In this document: positions 35,626-45,867 of the stretch, one piece after another | How the letters are laid out: each line of letters opens with the position of its first letter | How positions within the stretch are numbered: the first letter of the stretch is position 1 | Assembly (NCBI RefSeq): GCF_003026455.1 | Contig: NZ_PYMB01000001.1 | Span: forward strand, 1,116,001-1,180,000 | DNA: 64,000 nucleotides | Reading direction: 5' to 3' | DNA from: Photobacterium rosenbergii | GTDB lineage: Bacteria; Pseudomonadota; Gammaproteobacteria; Enterobacterales; Vibrionaceae | Position numbers and translations under genes: made by a program | The notes under the pieces: generated by a model | The model's database searches: none | What the model was told of the DNA's origin: nothing | What the model saw: only the letters and a program-made list of their open reading frames with translations

Positions 35626-35829
35626 TTACTTATTCTCGCCTTCCTTCATCTCTTTTTTTAACTTAGTACATTCATAGATAGGAATAGCGGTTACACCAAG
35701 TATCTTCCCTTCATACATGCATATGATTTGTGGCGCAGTTACTGTGCTACCACCGCTATGGCCGGATGAAGAATTGGCGAAAGTAAATCCAGAAAAAGCA
35801 AGCATCATCAAAACAAGCAGTTTTTTCAT
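35626..35829 (-). CDS. Small exported hypothetical protein
   Basis: 67 residues. A clear signal peptide (MKKLLVLMMLAFSGFTFA) leaves a mature peptide of about 49 residues with two cysteines (IICMYEG and IYECTKL), which might form a disulfide. It ends in a Lys/Glu-rich tail. The ATG is preceded by GGAGG (GTGGAGGCTTCTA). Family unknown. Reality is supported by the signal peptide plus ribosome site. Confidence 0.65.
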   Translation of the reverse strand: MKKLLVLMMLAFSGFTFANSSSGHSGGSTVTAPQIICMYEGKILGVTAIPIYECTKLKKEMKEGENK

Positions 35830-36010
35830 TAGAAGCCTCCACGTGTTTGGGTTTATTCACAACGTAAACCAACTCCTAAAGCGTAGCAGGTATTATCTGA
35901 AGTAAAAGCAACGTGCTACTTGCAGTGCTTTATATTACTTGCCACGTATTACTAATGAGAAACGACTGTTTAGCTTAAACGAAAAGCCACATTCATATTA
36001 GGTATAAAAA

Positions 36011-36035
36011 AAACCGAGTGCCTAAGCACCCGGTT
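36011..36035 (-). terminator. Terminator of the malEFG operon
   Basis: AAACCGaGTGC / GCACcCGGTTT stem; the minus strand continues TTTTTTT. Confidence 0.85.
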
Positions 36036-36064
36036 TGATTTTTCTTTCGGTTCAATGAAAAGTG

Positions 36065-36955
36065 TTAGCCTTTTACACCACCGGCTGTCAGGCCACCAAC
36101 CAAGAACTTCTGGGCCAGTAGGAACACTGTCGTAATTGGAATTGCTGATAGTACCGCGGCCGCTGCAAAGTCACCCCATAGGTAGTTTTGCGGGTATAGG
36201 TACTGCTGCATACCAACAGCGAGCGTGTAGTTACTGACATCTGTTAGTAGTAGCGACGCTACCGGCACTTCTGTTACCACACCGATGAACGACAGGATAA
36301 ATACTACAGCAAGAATTGGTACAGACAGCGGCAGCAATACTAGGCGGAATGCCTGCCATGGTGTTGCACCGTCCAGTGCAGCCGCTTCTTCCAAGGAGCC
36401 ATCAATAGTTTCGAAGTATCCCTTAATTGTCCAAACATGCAGGGCAATACCACCAAGGTAAGAGAAAATCAGACCACCGTGGGTGTTTAGGCCCAAGAAT
36501 GGGATGTATTGTCCCAGACGGTCAAACAAGGCATACAAGGCAACCAGAGCAAGTACCGCAGGGAACATCTGGAAGATCATCATCCCTTTAAGGATAGTGC
36601 TCTTACCTTTGAAACGCATACGGGCAAACGCATAAGCACTGGTAGTTGAAAGTGCAACGATGATAATAGAGGTAATACCTGCCACCTTAACGGTGTTCCA
36701 TAGCCACAGCAGTACTGGGAATGGTGGTGGTGTCACGCTACCGTCGCTGTTAGTCACTGAGAAGCCAAGGGCTAATCGCCAGTGATCTAACGTTGGGTTA
36801 CTTGGAATCAACTCACCGCTTGCAAAGTTACCTTCACGCAGAGAGATGGCAACAATCATCAGTAGCGGGAAAATTGTTGCTGCTAGGAACAAACACAATC
36901 CAATGTGTGTTGCCCATACCCGATATTTTAATGACTTAGGTTGAACCATTGGCAT
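36065..36955 (-). CDS. malG: Maltose/maltodextrin ABC permease MalG
   Basis: 296 residues, six transmembrane helices, with the MalK-contacting EAA loop ([20 protein letters not shown]). Length matches E. coli MalG. GGAGAG lies just before the ATG, 11 bp after the malF stop. With MalF it forms the inner-membrane channel for maltodextrins delivered by MalE. A terminator follows. Confidence 0.95.
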   Translation of the reverse strand: MPMVQPKSLKYRVWATHIGLCLFLAATIFPLLMIVAISLREGNFASGELIPSNPTLDHWRLALGFSVTNSDGSVTPPPFPVLLWLWNTVKVAGITSIIIVALSTTSAYAFARMRFKGKSTILKGMMIFQMFPAVLALVALYALFDRLGQYIPFLGLNTHGGLIFSYLGGIALHVWTIKGYFETIDGSLEEAAALDGATPWQAFRLVLLPLSVPILAVVFILSFIGVVTEVPVASLLLTDVSNYTLAVGMQQYLYPQNYLWGDFAAAAVLSAIPITTVFLLAQKFLVGGLTAGGVKG

Positions 36956-36966
36956 GACGTCTCTCC

Positions 36967-38550
36967 TTAGTCCTGCTCAAGCTTAGTGTTGGTAAATTTC
37001 AGGTTAAGTAGTGCCATACCACCTACCAATAGGAAGATAACTGTTGCGATTGCACCGGCTAGACCGAAGTCCTGACCACCGCCGCCTTCGAACGCGATAC
37101 GGTAGGTATAACTTACTAGCAAATCAGTGTAACCCGCTGGCTCTGAGGTACCGACCATGTTTGGACCACCAGAGGTCAATAGTTGAATCATTACAAAGTT
37201 GTTGAAGTTAAACGCGAAACTTGCAATCAGTAGCGGCGTTAGCGGTTTAATCAACATAGGTAGCGTGATATTGAAGAAGTTCTGGATAGGGCCTGCACCA
37301 TCAATGGCAGACGCTTCATACAAATCTTCAGGAATCGACTTCAATAGGCCCATACATAGAATCATCATGTAAGGGAAACCAAGCCAGGTATTAACCATAA
37401 CTACCATCACGCGGGCCATAACTGGATCTGAGAACCACGAAGGCTTAATCCCGAACATGGCTTCAAGCAACATGTTTATCTCACCGAAACTCTGGTTGAA
37501 CAAACCCTTGAAGATCAGAATCGAGATAAATGATGGCACCGCATATGGAAGTATAAGCAATACACGGTAAACGCCGCTGAATTTTAGTGGTTCCCACTGT
37601 ACGATAACAGCGAGGATCATACCCAGAGCCAGTGTCAGGGCAACGGCCAAGAAGGCAAAGACAACCGTCCAGATGAAGATACCAACGAATGGTTCCTTGA
37701 TGCCGTCATCAGTTAGAACACGCTCAAAGTTAGCTGAGCCAACGCCGACGACGAATCCTGGTGAAATTGGTTTTTCAATGAACTCACCGTTTGCATCAAC
37801 AGGCTGGTAGAAACCAATCTCGTAGTTTGGCTTAAACAGTTGGTTCGTTTGGTTGTTTAGTAGCGACTCACCATCTTCCTGAAGAGTAAACAACGGCGTT
37901 TCAGCTGCAAACTTACGTAGGCCACTCATGCGGATGTGTTCGCCGCTAGGCATTTCCAGCTCAACCTTATTCAGGTTAGAGCGGTTTTGCACGATAGTAC
38001 GGATAACTTCTTTCTCGCCTTGTACCGCGTCAACCTGACGCAGGTTCATTTGCTCTTCAGCAGGCGGATTAGAGATATCGAATACCTCAGAGGCCAATAG
38101 GTCGCCATTGGATTTAATGATTAGCTGGTGACCGTTATCAACCTTGTACAAATCAAAACCGTAGCTTTCCCCTGACAAGAAAGACCGTTGCTGCAGAACA
38201 GTCTGCGCACGCTCTAGAGACAACTGGTTGGAGGCACTATAGTTGGTAAAGGCCAGTCCGACCGTATAAATCAGCGGGAAGATAACGAAAATAATCATCC
38301 CGGCTACGCCAGGATAGATGTAGCGATGGGCGTATGTTTTCTTACTACCAAAGATATAAAGAGCAAGAGCTGTTAGAACAACGGTAAGAAGCGCGAAGGG
38401 AATCTCACCCTGTGCGTACATTAAGACAGTAGCATAACCGTTAACCGTACCGATCATGCCTAGCAGTGACCACTTAAGCCACTTACGATAATTTAATTTC
38501 GAACTTTCTTCAGGTGAATCGAGAAGTTCTGCACCTTGAACTGACTGCAT
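36967..38550 (-). CDS. malF: Maltose/maltodextrin ABC permease MalF
   Basis: 527 residues. Eight transmembrane helices are expected; the large periplasmic P2 loop typical of MalF lies between helices 3 and 4 (about 105-280). The EAA loop reads [20 protein letters not shown]. Length is close to E. coli MalF (514). It is second in the malE-malF-malG operon, separated from malE by a GC-rich hairpin that probably keeps malF expression below that of malE. Confidence 0.95.
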   Translation of the reverse strand: MQSVQGAELLDSPEESSKLNYRKWLKWSLLGMIGTVNGYATVLMYAQGEIPFALLTVVLTALALYIFGSKKTYAHRYIYPGVAGMIIFVIFPLIYTVGLAFTNYSASNQLSLERAQTVLQQRSFLSGESYGFDLYKVDNGHQLIIKSNGDLLASEVFDISNPPAEEQMNLRQVDAVQGEKEVIRTIVQNRSNLNKVELEMPSGEHIRMSGLRKFAAETPLFTLQEDGESLLNNQTNQLFKPNYEIGFYQPVDANGEFIEKPISPGFVVGVGSANFERVLTDDGIKEPFVGIFIWTVVFAFLAVALTLALGMILAVIVQWEPLKFSGVYRVLLILPYAVPSFISILIFKGLFNQSFGEINMLLEAMFGIKPSWFSDPVMARVMVVMVNTWLGFPYMMILCMGLLKSIPEDLYEASAIDGAGPIQNFFNITLPMLIKPLTPLLIASFAFNFNNFVMIQLLTSGGPNMVGTSEPAGYTDLLVSYTYRIAFEGGGGQDFGLAGAIATVIFLLVGGMALLNLKFTNTKLEQD

Positions 38551-38586
38551 CTCAGCTCCTTGCTAGCAAAAATGACAAATAAAGAT

Positions 38587-38606
38587 GGGGAGAGTTACCC
38601 CTCCCC
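38587..38606 (-). other. malE-malF intercistronic hairpin
   Basis: GGGGAG / CTCCCC stem with an 8-nt loop and no U-run. A stability or attenuation element between the abundant binding protein and the permease gene is expected here in mal operons. Confidence 0.55.
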
Positions 38607-38616
38607 GTAAAACGTA

Positions 38617-39798
38617 TTACTTAAGAATGTGACCCGCTGCAGCGTCTAGAGCGTCATCAACACCCTGGCGACCGTCAACAACGTTCTGGATAGCGTTACC
38701 TTGTGCGTACCAGAAAGCAGTCATCTGAGGAACGTTTGGCATGATTTCACCGTTCATTGCGTTGTCCATTGTCGCGGCAATGCGGGTGTCTTTATCTAGC
38801 TTCTGCTGGAAAGACTTAAGTGCTACCGCACCTAGAGGCTTGTCAGCATCAACTTTTGCCAGACCTTCGTTTGTTAGTAGGTAGTTTTCAATAAACTCAA
38901 CAGCCAAGTCTTTGTTAGGAGAGACTGCGCTGATGCCTGCAGTTAGTACACCAACAAAAGGTTTAGATGGGTTACCGTTCAGTTTAGGAAGTAGTGTTAC
39001 ACCGTAGTCGATACCTGACTTCTCAATGTTGCCCCAAGACCATGGGCCATTGATTGTCATTGCAACGTTACCTTGGTTGAACTCTGCCTCAGAGATGCTG
39101 TAGTCCATATCTGGAGAGATAACTTTCTTATCAACCAGAGACTTGATGAAGTTCATGCCGTACTTCGCACCCGAGTTGTTCACACCTACGTCTTTAACGT
39201 CGTAGCCGTTCGCAGTGAATTTGAAGGCATAACCACCGTCAGCAGTTAGGATTGGCCATGTGAAGAACGGTTCTTTCAGGTTCCACATGATCGCTTTCTT
39301 GCCATCTTTCTGAAGCTTCTTGTCTAGCGCTTCGATGTCTTCCCAGTTCTTAGGTGGGTTTGGAACAAGATCCTTGTTGTAAATTAGAGAAAGAGCTTCT
39401 ACAGCAACAGGGTAACCGACATATTTACCGTCGTAAGAAACCGCATCCCAAGTGAAGTCGATGATCTTATCTTTCATCTCTTGAGTCGGGTTGATTTCAG
39501 CGAGTAGGCCAGCTTTTGCGTAGCCACCAAAGCGGTCGTGCGCCCAGAATACGATATCAGGACCATCACCGGCTGCAGCAACCTGTGGGAAACGCTCTGC
39601 AAGGTTATCAGGGAAAGCGACAGTAACTTTTACGCCAGTGTCTTCTTCAAACTGTTTACCTACTTCTGCCAAGCCGTTGTAACCTTTGTCACCATTAATC
39701 CAAATGGTAAGTTGACCTTCTTCAATCGCTGCATGCGCAGATACTGAACCAAGAGCAGCAAGGGTACATAATGCGACTGTGCTGAGGACTTTCTTCAT
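38617..39798 (-). CDS. malE: Maltose-binding protein MalE, copy 1
   Basis: 393 residues from ATG 39798, 9 bp after AAGGA; an upstream ATG is too close to that site. The signal peptide ends SVSAHA. The mature protein is a class I sugar-binding protein with [37 protein letters not shown], the [18 protein letters not shown] segment and [11 protein letters not shown], all as in MalE. It is periplasmic, delivers maltose and maltodextrins to MalFGK2, and heads the malEFG operon. A second, same-length paralogue lies at 45868-47049. Confidence 0.95.
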   Translation of the reverse strand: MKKVLSTVALCTLAALGSVSAHAAIEEGQLTIWINGDKGYNGLAEVGKQFEEDTGVKVTVAFPDNLAERFPQVAAAGDGPDIVFWAHDRFGGYAKAGLLAEINPTQEMKDKIIDFTWDAVSYDGKYVGYPVAVEALSLIYNKDLVPNPPKNWEDIEALDKKLQKDGKKAIMWNLKEPFFTWPILTADGGYAFKFTANGYDVKDVGVNNSGAKYGMNFIKSLVDKKVISPDMDYSISEAEFNQGNVAMTINGPWSWGNIEKSGIDYGVTLLPKLNGNPSKPFVGVLTAGISAVSPNKDLAVEFIENYLLTNEGLAKVDADKPLGAVALKSFQQKLDKDTRIAATMDNAMNGEIMPNVPQMTAFWYAQGNAIQNVVDGRQGVDDALDAAAGHILK

Positions 39799-39907
39799 TA
39801 TTAACATCCTTCATGATTGTTATTGGTTGTATTGCAGAAGCCTCTCTGCGATACAAATTTCAGTCTGTATCTTCCAACAGTATCAAGCACTCGGCATCAT
39901 CCTGTGT

Positions 39908-39917
39908 CCTACGCCCC
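39908..39917 (-). promoter_or_regulatory. MalT-type box upstream of malE1
   Basis: The minus strand reads GGGGCGTAGG, a variant of the MalT consensus GGGGA(T/G)GAGG. It lies 110 bp before the malE1 start. The same 10-mer recurs upstream of malE2 and of lamB/glgX. Confidence 0.6.
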
Positions 39918-39989
39918 CACCCCCTAAGTGTGAAAAGCGTGATCTCCGTCGTTTCGGTTAGTGATGCAGATCTAATAACGACGTTTGAT

Positions 39990-40005
39990 TGTGATACAGC
40001 GCACA
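39990..40005. promoter_or_regulatory. CRP-like site between malE1 and malK
   Basis: TGTGA-TACAGC-GCACA, one mismatch from the consensus TGTGA-N6-TCACA. A second, weaker TGTGA (40051-40055) is nearby. CRP cooperates with MalT in enterobacterial mal promoters. Confidence 0.6.
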
Positions 40006-40062
40006 TACTAACGGGAATAAAACATCCCTTCAGCCCTTACAATAACAAAGTGTGATCTAAGC

Positions 40063-40083
40063 ACTCCTCCCCCCCTCATCCCC
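40063..40083 (-). promoter_or_regulatory. Paired MalT boxes between malE1 and malK
   Basis: On the minus strand, a perfect GGGGATGAGG (40083-40074) is followed by GGGGAGGAGT (40072-40063, nine of ten). Direct-repeat pairs of this kind bind MalT. The pair is 280 bp from malE1 and 320 bp from malK. Confidence 0.8.
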
Positions 40084-40404
40084 CTTTTTATTTATTGATA
40101 AGGAGGATGTTTCTGCGCGTTTCCTCGGCAAGAATACAACCATACCCACGGGGTAGTTGAAGACACTGTTCTTTTTATTAGGTAATGCACTTTTGCACTA
40201 ACCACTCTATTTTAAAGACGACAGCACCATTTTATTTCTTGGGGAAGTAGATAATTTGGATTTTGTCAGGGTAGACGTTGATTCCCAGTGAATCGCGCTC
40301 TACCCGATTTTTCTTCAATTACACGGAAAAATTCTTTACCTGCAAGGCCTCGCCCGAATAAGATGAGGCCTTGCTGGCAACAACAACTTAGAGGAATAGG
40401 CTCG

Positions 40405-41514
40405 ATGGCGAGTGTTACTTTACGAAATGTATGTAAAGCATATGGAGATAACCTGATTTCCAAAAACGTTGATCTCGATATTGCTGAAGGTGAGTTCGTT
40501 GTCTTCGTAGGTCCATCAGGCTGTGGTAAGTCAACACTTCTACGTTGTATCGCAGGCCTGGAAGACATTACTTCAGGTGATTTATACATCGGCGAAGAAC
40601 GTATGAACGACGTGCCACCGTCAGAGCGTGGTGTGGGCATGGTATTCCAGTCATATGCACTTTACCCTCACCTTAATCTGTTCGATAACATGTCATTCGG
40701 CATGAAGCTGGCAAAAGCCGACAAGGAAGAAACTAAGCGCCGAGTTGACCACGCAGCGGACATCCTTCAACTAGGCCACCTTCTTGAGCGTAAGCCAAAA
40801 GCACTTTCTGGCGGTCAGCGCCAGCGTGTAGCTATCGGTCGTACTTTGGTGTCGCAACCGAAAGTTTTCCTACTGGACGAACCGCTTTCTAACCTTGATG
40901 CAGCACTTCGCGTTCAGATGCGTATCCAAATTGCCAAGCTTCACAAGCAACTTGGCTCAACCATGATCTACGTAACCCACGATCAGATCGAAGCGATGAC
41001 CATGGCACAGAAAATTGTTGTGCTAGACGGTGGTTATGTTTCTCAGGTTGGTAAGCCACTTGAGCTATACCACTACCCGCAAAACCGCTTCGTGGCAGGC
41101 TTTATCGGCTCTCCAAAGATGAACTTCATGAGTGTATTCATTGAGCAGGTTGAAGAAGACCGCGTGATGGTTCAAATGGCTAACGGCAAAGCATTCTGGA
41201 TTCCTGTTGACGGTACAACCGTTACCAAAGGCGACCGTATGTCTCTGGGTGTTCGCCCTGAGCACCTACTGCCAGAAGGTGAAGGTGATGCAACTATCGA
41301 AGGTACAGTGCAGGTTGTAGAGAAACTGGGTTATGAAACCCAAGCTTACCTTCGCCTAGAACACATGGATGCTGATTTCATCTACCGTCGTCCAGACACC
41401 ATTGACGTTGATTCAGGTGATTCATTCAAGGTTGATATCCCAGCGCACCGTTGTCACCTGTTCCACAGCGACGGTAAAGCATGCCGCCGCCTATACAAAG
41501 AGCCAGGTGTATAA
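40405..41514 (+). CDS. malK: Maltodextrin ABC transporter ATPase MalK
   Basis: 369 residues from ATG 40405, with GAGG 10 bp upstream; longer starts are not supported. Walker [10 protein letters not shown], signature [13 protein letters not shown], Walker B VFLLDEP and the switch His in [10 protein letters not shown] are present. The C-terminal OB-type regulatory domain (about 240-369) ends [17 protein letters not shown], as in E. coli MalK; this domain binds EIIA-Glc and MalT there. Cytoplasmic ATPase of MalFGK2, divergent from malEFG and monocistronic, followed by a strong terminator. Confidence 0.95.
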   Translation: MASVTLRNVCKAYGDNLISKNVDLDIAEGEFVVFVGPSGCGKSTLLRCIAGLEDITSGDLYIGEERMNDVPPSERGVGMVFQSYALYPHLNLFDNMSFGMKLAKADKEETKRRVDHAADILQLGHLLERKPKALSGGQRQRVAIGRTLVSQPKVFLLDEPLSNLDAALRVQMRIQIAKLHKQLGSTMIYVTHDQIEAMTMAQKIVVLDGGYVSQVGKPLELYHYPQNRFVAGFIGSPKMNFMSVFIEQVEEDRVMVQMANGKAFWIPVDGTTVTKGDRMSLGVRPEHLLPEGEGDATIEGTVQVVEKLGYETQAYLRLEHMDADFIYRRPDTIDVDSGDSFKVDIPAHRCHLFHSDGKACRRLYKEPGV

Positions 41515-41572
41515 GGAAACGTGTTTCCCCCTCGTATAACCAAGTGCCTTAAAACCACTTGAATACAAGCAA

Positions 41573-41607
41573 GCGCTGTTGATTAAAACCAACAGCGCTT
41601 TTTTTAT
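41573..41607 (+). terminator. Terminator of malK
   Basis: AGCGCTGTTG / CAACAGCGCT with an 8-nt loop, then seven T. Confidence 0.92.
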
Positions 41608-41627
41608 GCCTCGCCTATGGAGTACCT

Positions 41628-42482
41628 ATGACTCTTACCCTAGACCCAACGCAGAAAAACTATGATCCCAAACGGATGGTAGTCCACAAGAATATATATA
41701 TCCCACAATTGGATCGCCAACGTCATGTACGTATATACCTGCCAGTTAATTACGAGAGCAGTACACAGCGTTATCCGGTGATTTACATGCATGATGGCCA
41801 GAACGTGTTCGAACCTGAGCTGTGCATTGCTGGTGCTAGTTGGCAAGTTGCAGAACAGCTCGATGCCCTTCAGACCGAGGGGGAGTCAGAAGGTTACATA
41901 GTGGTAGCCATCGATTGTAGTCAGGCGCGAGGTCATCTAGGACGTCGTGATGAATACTCACCTTGGCCGTTTGCCCCACCAGCAGCACTGACCAACTGGG
42001 AACAGGCTATTGAGCCACAGGGGGGTGAAGGCACGGCCTATTGCGATTTTATCGTCCAAACCCTCAAGCCCTTCGTTGACCAACATTACCGCACCCAACC
42101 TGAGCGGGAGTCTACCACCATTGCAGGTAGCTCGATGGGAGGGTTTATCAGCCTCTATGCCGCACTGAAATACCAAGATACCTTTTCCAAGGCTGGCATA
42201 TTTTCTCCTGCCTTCTGGTTTGCATCAGAGGCGATGAAAACCTACCTTGAGCAAGCCCGCATTAAACACCCCACCAAAATCTATATGGATATCGGTACTA
42301 ATGAGACCAGTGATCCCTCTATTGAAGCATTCCCGGCGCTGTACCATGATCTTGCGGTTGAGTTTGCAGAGTTGCTAAGTGGCAAATCAGCACAAATTGC
42401 TTGCCATTTCAATGTGGATGATGGCGGTATACACAGTGAGAGGGCGTGGGCTCGCCGATTCACCAACCTAATAAAAATTTAA
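41628..42482 (+). CDS. Alpha/beta-hydrolase of the esterase D type
   Basis: 284 residues, no signal peptide. It is a putative esterase (PF00756-like): YPVIYMHDGQNVFEP near the N-terminus, nucleophile elbow AGSSMGGFIS (Ser at about 169), and a late His in DDGGIHSERAW; the acid is probably in DIGTNETSDPS. The family includes sugar-ester and polyphosphate-ester hydrolases. Its place between malK and a debranching enzyme suggests a role in glucan or acetyl-maltodextrin metabolism, which is inference. Start ATG 41628, just after the malK terminator. Confidence 0.75.
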   Translation: MTLTLDPTQKNYDPKRMVVHKNIYIPQLDRQRHVRIYLPVNYESSTQRYPVIYMHDGQNVFEPELCIAGASWQVAEQLDALQTEGESEGYIVVAIDCSQARGHLGRRDEYSPWPFAPPAALTNWEQAIEPQGGEGTAYCDFIVQTLKPFVDQHYRTQPERESTTIAGSSMGGFISLYAALKYQDTFSKAGIFSPAFWFASEAMKTYLEQARIKHPTKIYMDIGTNETSDPSIEAFPALYHDLAVEFAELLSGKSAQIACHFNVDDGGIHSERAWARRFTNLIKI

Positions 42483-42657
42483 AGCGAAAGTGATCCAAGT
42501 CGTCCCAAGTTTAGTTATCAGGTGGAACAGGAGTAAATCCGCTCCTACACTGAAAATGAAACGGCAAGTAGGTTGTACCACTTCATTACTTGGGCAAACA
42601 CTGAACCGCGCATGTGTTTACCTAAGTGGGTATGGCTTTCGAATGGAGGATCATGAC

Positions 42658-42840
42658 ATGAGCAGCCATGATAGGATCGAAGATATCGAACAACGCATCC
42701 ACCTAGCTTATCAAGAGGGTAACTATCAAGAGGCCAAAGCCCTTGAAGCCAAAGTACAAAAGCTTAGAGGACAGCGGAATCTATATGACGACAACGAGCC
42801 CTACTCTTTAGAGGGGCGTACTTACATGGATTATGACTAA
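42658..42840 (+). CDS. Small acidic/basic coiled protein, hypothetical
   Basis: 60 residues from ATG 42658, with GGAGGA 7 bp upstream. The frame is open further upstream, but this start has the best ribosome site. An N-terminal helix with heptad-like pattern (DIEQRIHLAYQEGNYQEAKA) is followed by an Arg/Tyr-rich C-terminus ending YMDYD. No family recognised. A terminator follows directly. Confidence 0.6.
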   Translation: MSSHDRIEDIEQRIHLAYQEGNYQEAKALEAKVQKLRGQRNLYDDNEPYSLEGRTYMDYD

Positions 42841-42883
42841 GTATCGTGCTGCTCCTTTAGCTGACCAACCGACGACCAATTAA

Positions 42884-42916
42884 AAAAGCGCTGCCTATCA
42901 GCAGCGCTTTTCTTTT
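42884..42916. terminator. Bidirectional terminator between the small gene and the debranching enzyme gene
   Basis: AAGCGCTGC / GCAGCGCTT with a 6-nt loop, A-run before and T-run after. Confidence 0.88.
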
Positions 42917-42936
42917 TTGCTATAAAAGCTGATTAA

Positions 42937-45756
42937 TTAGTCAGTTGCCAGAGCAAGGTTTGCGTTCTCCACTTGCTGTTGCAACACATGCTGGCCTTGT
43001 AATACCGGGAAAACCAAAGCATGGTCCGGTTTAGCAAAAGCGAGTCCACCAACTACTGATGCAAAGCTTGGCTGTACTTGAACAAGATCACGAACCTGAT
43101 CGTTCACCACAACCTTCACATCAACTGGATCAAACTCGATCACCGCTGGTAGCTCATAAGCTTCCAGCACAAGCTGATATTTTGCCTTGTCTGATGCCAT
43201 CAATTGAAGCTCAAGCTGCACAGCACTGCTTTCCATATAGGCCAACTGGAAGCGTTGCAAACCTTTCTCAAGGCACTGGTAACCGACAGACAACGCATTT
43301 GCTTGCCCAAAACGAAGCTCTGCATCAAATTGCTGCCAGCTCGATGGTAAGCAAGGAGCTAATACGACTTTGCCAGACAACAACTCCGGCTTAAAGCCAA
43401 CGTAGTCCTGATAGCCATTTCGGGTAAATTCTGACACCGACCAAGCCTGAGCATAAGTACCTGTAGTCGTTAACCCACCCTGCTCATTCAAAAATGCATC
43501 CAGGTTTTCACTCATTGCCCCACGATGACCAAGGTACAATATCTGATCAGAAAGGTTCTTAGTCAGCTCATAAGCAAAATCGGCGTAGCCATACTCAATC
43601 AAGCTCGAAACCGTGAAACCCGCATTCCAGCCCCAAATGGTGCCATTATGGTAAGCGGCATCTTTGTGGTATTCCTCTCGGTTAGCATGATATGGGTGGA
43701 AAATCGGATCATACTGCGACAATGAGGTGATCCCCCACGGGAACAACAACTCACTCACCGCATTCTTAACCACTTTTGCACCAATAGCTTTATCAAGTAG
43801 CCCGTTATCGAATGGAACCGTTACCGTCATTAACTGATTAGAGCGTACTTGAAGATCGCGCAGATCATCACTGTGCAAGCGATCAGCTAATTTTTGCTGG
43901 TCTTGATCCCAGAATAATTTTTGGAAGCTTTCACTCACCCGATCAGCCATCTGCTGATAATGCTCTTCACTTTGTGCATCATCTGTTAGCTTCGCTAGTT
44001 CAACAGCGACCAATAGGCTAGTGTACCAAAGCGCCTGGATATCATTTGCACGAGTACCACGCGCTGACCAAGGCAGTTTACCTTCAAGTTTGGCATCCAT
44101 CCAGGTATCCGGATCCCGGTGAGTCATCAACCCATGATCATCAAGATAGTGCTTTTCGATACCGGCTATATAAGTCTGCACCACAGGATAGATAGCCTTG
44201 GCGTAGTCTTTGTCGCCGCTATAGCGCAAGTAGTCCCACACCTCTCGTACCATCCATGGAGTACCATCTGTGGTGTTGTAGATAATGTTGGTTAAGCTGG
44301 TTACCCGGTTAGGAATACGGCCAAAATTCACATTGGTTTCGTCAGCCAACTGCATCGACGCGAAGTTATCGATGATAGTCTTGGCATCCTCAAAGTCGCC
44401 ATTAACCAAAGTAATACCCGGTACAGCAATAAAGGAATCACGCCCCCAGCAATCTTTGAACCAAGGAAGGCCTGCCCAAATACCCTTGCCGAATTCAGTT
44501 GAAACAAACACTTTGCCAGCAGCCTTAGCCCACATCAAAGCACGGTTGTATTCGCGATCCGACGTCCAAAGATAAGAATGGGTCAGCATGTCATAAACCT
44601 GCTGCAAATGAACACTTACCCCATCCTGTTCAACCAGTAAGCGACCATGAGCAATCGCTTCAGCTTCCGTCTCTGCGAAAGCCAGATATATCGTCATCTC
44701 AGTTTGTAGCTCTGATGAAGTCAGTAAAGGCTTCACATGATGACCACTCAAGTGAACCTTATCTTTGAGTTCCGGTGTATCGACAAAAGTCGTTTCGCTA
44801 AACGTGAAAGACTGATTAGCGCAAAGTGCAATAAATGATGGCGTACCCGCTTGGCGTAACTCCTCAGAAAGGGCGTAGACTACGCCACCATCAAAGGCTT
44901 TCACCGATGAGCTATCCATTGCAAGATTTAGTTGAGGCGCTATCGACAAAATAGCAGGCTTTGCCGACCTCACTTTAATAGCAGCGCTTCGCTGACGGCT
45001 TTCTTGGCCAGAAAACAACATGAAGGTCTCTTCTATGTCATTCCAGGCATTATCGGTGAATTGATGGGTTACACCATAAGGATAAATGCGAGCTTCTTTG
45101 GCCGTGGTTTTATCATTGAGCATACCATCAACGAACGAAGCCATTGCACCCAGATACCACCCTTGCTTGTGGCGATACTTACCCGCCGCAACATAACCGT
45201 GGGTCACACCATCAAAATAACCGTCGATATTGTCACCGAATACAAATGGCGCGCTCTGTTCAACATTAATGGCAAGCTCTTCAAACAACTGCTCAGGGCT
45301 GAGAACCTTGTTACCTTTACCCTTCATTGCCCCTGCCACTGCATCCACAGCGAAATTTGCTTCAAACAATGGTCGGCTCGGCTCGCTATCGAGATTTTCG
45401 CCACCAGCCTCTATCACCATTTCGATGCTCTCGTCAGAAGCAAAAACAGAAAGGGTATATAAACCCGTGTCTGGCGCCAAAAAGGTAAGATCATTGCCGA
45501 TCCCCTTCGCAGGGATCAGTGCCTGCGGCTGCTTCAGATGACAAGCTACCGCTTTGTATTTATCGGCCGCAAAGCTCAGTGACTCAGAACCTTGTTGATC
45601 GGATATTTTGAAATTATGAAGATCGGCAGAAAAGCAAACTACAGCTTGGTAACAACCTTCACCAATGTAAGTCATCGGTGTGTCGTCACCCCAGCCATTG
45701 AATGTCCCTTTAACGTATAACTGCTCTTTAAAAGGCGCTTGTTCAATTATGCTCAC
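42937..45756 (-). CDS. Glycogen debranching enzyme (amylo-alpha-1,6-glucosidase, GH133-type) with N-terminal glucan-binding domain
   Basis: 939 residues if started at GTG 45756, which has AAGGA 6 bp upstream; an ATG at 45774 lacks one. Residues 1 to about 65 resemble the AMPK/CBM48 glycogen-binding fold (LYVKGTFNGWGDDTP). The centre and C-terminus form the (alpha/alpha)6 domain of GDE_C-type enzymes: GLPWFKDCWGRDSFIAVPG, PNRVTSLTNIIYNTTDGTPW, and a late NGTIWGWNAG. It should remove alpha-1,6-linked glucose from limit dextrins in the cytoplasm. No signal peptide. Second gene after malE2, behind an attenuating hairpin. Confidence 0.85.
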   Translation of the reverse strand: MSIIEQAPFKEQLYVKGTFNGWGDDTPMTYIGEGCYQAVVCFSADLHNFKISDQQGSESLSFAADKYKAVACHLKQPQALIPAKGIGNDLTFLAPDTGLYTLSVFASDESIEMVIEAGGENLDSEPSRPLFEANFAVDAVAGAMKGKGNKVLSPEQLFEELAINVEQSAPFVFGDNIDGYFDGVTHGYVAAGKYRHKQGWYLGAMASFVDGMLNDKTTAKEARIYPYGVTHQFTDNAWNDIEETFMLFSGQESRQRSAAIKVRSAKPAILSIAPQLNLAMDSSSVKAFDGGVVYALSEELRQAGTPSFIALCANQSFTFSETTFVDTPELKDKVHLSGHHVKPLLTSSELQTEMTIYLAFAETEAEAIAHGRLLVEQDGVSVHLQQVYDMLTHSYLWTSDREYNRALMWAKAAGKVFVSTEFGKGIWAGLPWFKDCWGRDSFIAVPGITLVNGDFEDAKTIIDNFASMQLADETNVNFGRIPNRVTSLTNIIYNTTDGTPWMVREVWDYLRYSGDKDYAKAIYPVVQTYIAGIEKHYLDDHGLMTHRDPDTWMDAKLEGKLPWSARGTRANDIQALWYTSLLVAVELAKLTDDAQSEEHYQQMADRVSESFQKLFWDQDQQKLADRLHSDDLRDLQVRSNQLMTVTVPFDNGLLDKAIGAKVVKNAVSELLFPWGITSLSQYDPIFHPYHANREEYHKDAAYHNGTIWGWNAGFTVSSLIEYGYADFAYELTKNLSDQILYLGHRGAMSENLDAFLNEQGGLTTTGTYAQAWSVSEFTRNGYQDYVGFKPELLSGKVVLAPCLPSSWQQFDAELRFGQANALSVGYQCLEKGLQRFQLAYMESSAVQLELQLMASDKAKYQLVLEAYELPAVIEFDPVDVKVVVNDQVRDLVQVQPSFASVVGGLAFAKPDHALVFPVLQGQHVLQQQVENANLALATD

Positions 45757-45786
45757 GTGTATTCCTTGGGTCATCGTTAATGACAA

Positions 45787-45818
45787 AAAAGCGCAGTCTC
45801 CTCAAGGAGATCTGCGCA
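45787..45818 (-). terminator. Terminator/attenuator between malE2 and the debranching enzyme gene
   Basis: GCGCAG-CTCC / GGAG-CTGCGC stem, followed on the minus strand by TTTTTT. Partial termination here would keep malE2 mRNA in excess. Confidence 0.85.
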
Positions 45819-45867
45819 TAATATGGATGTCTATTCGTTACCAGACATGTACGTAAATTTGGTTAGA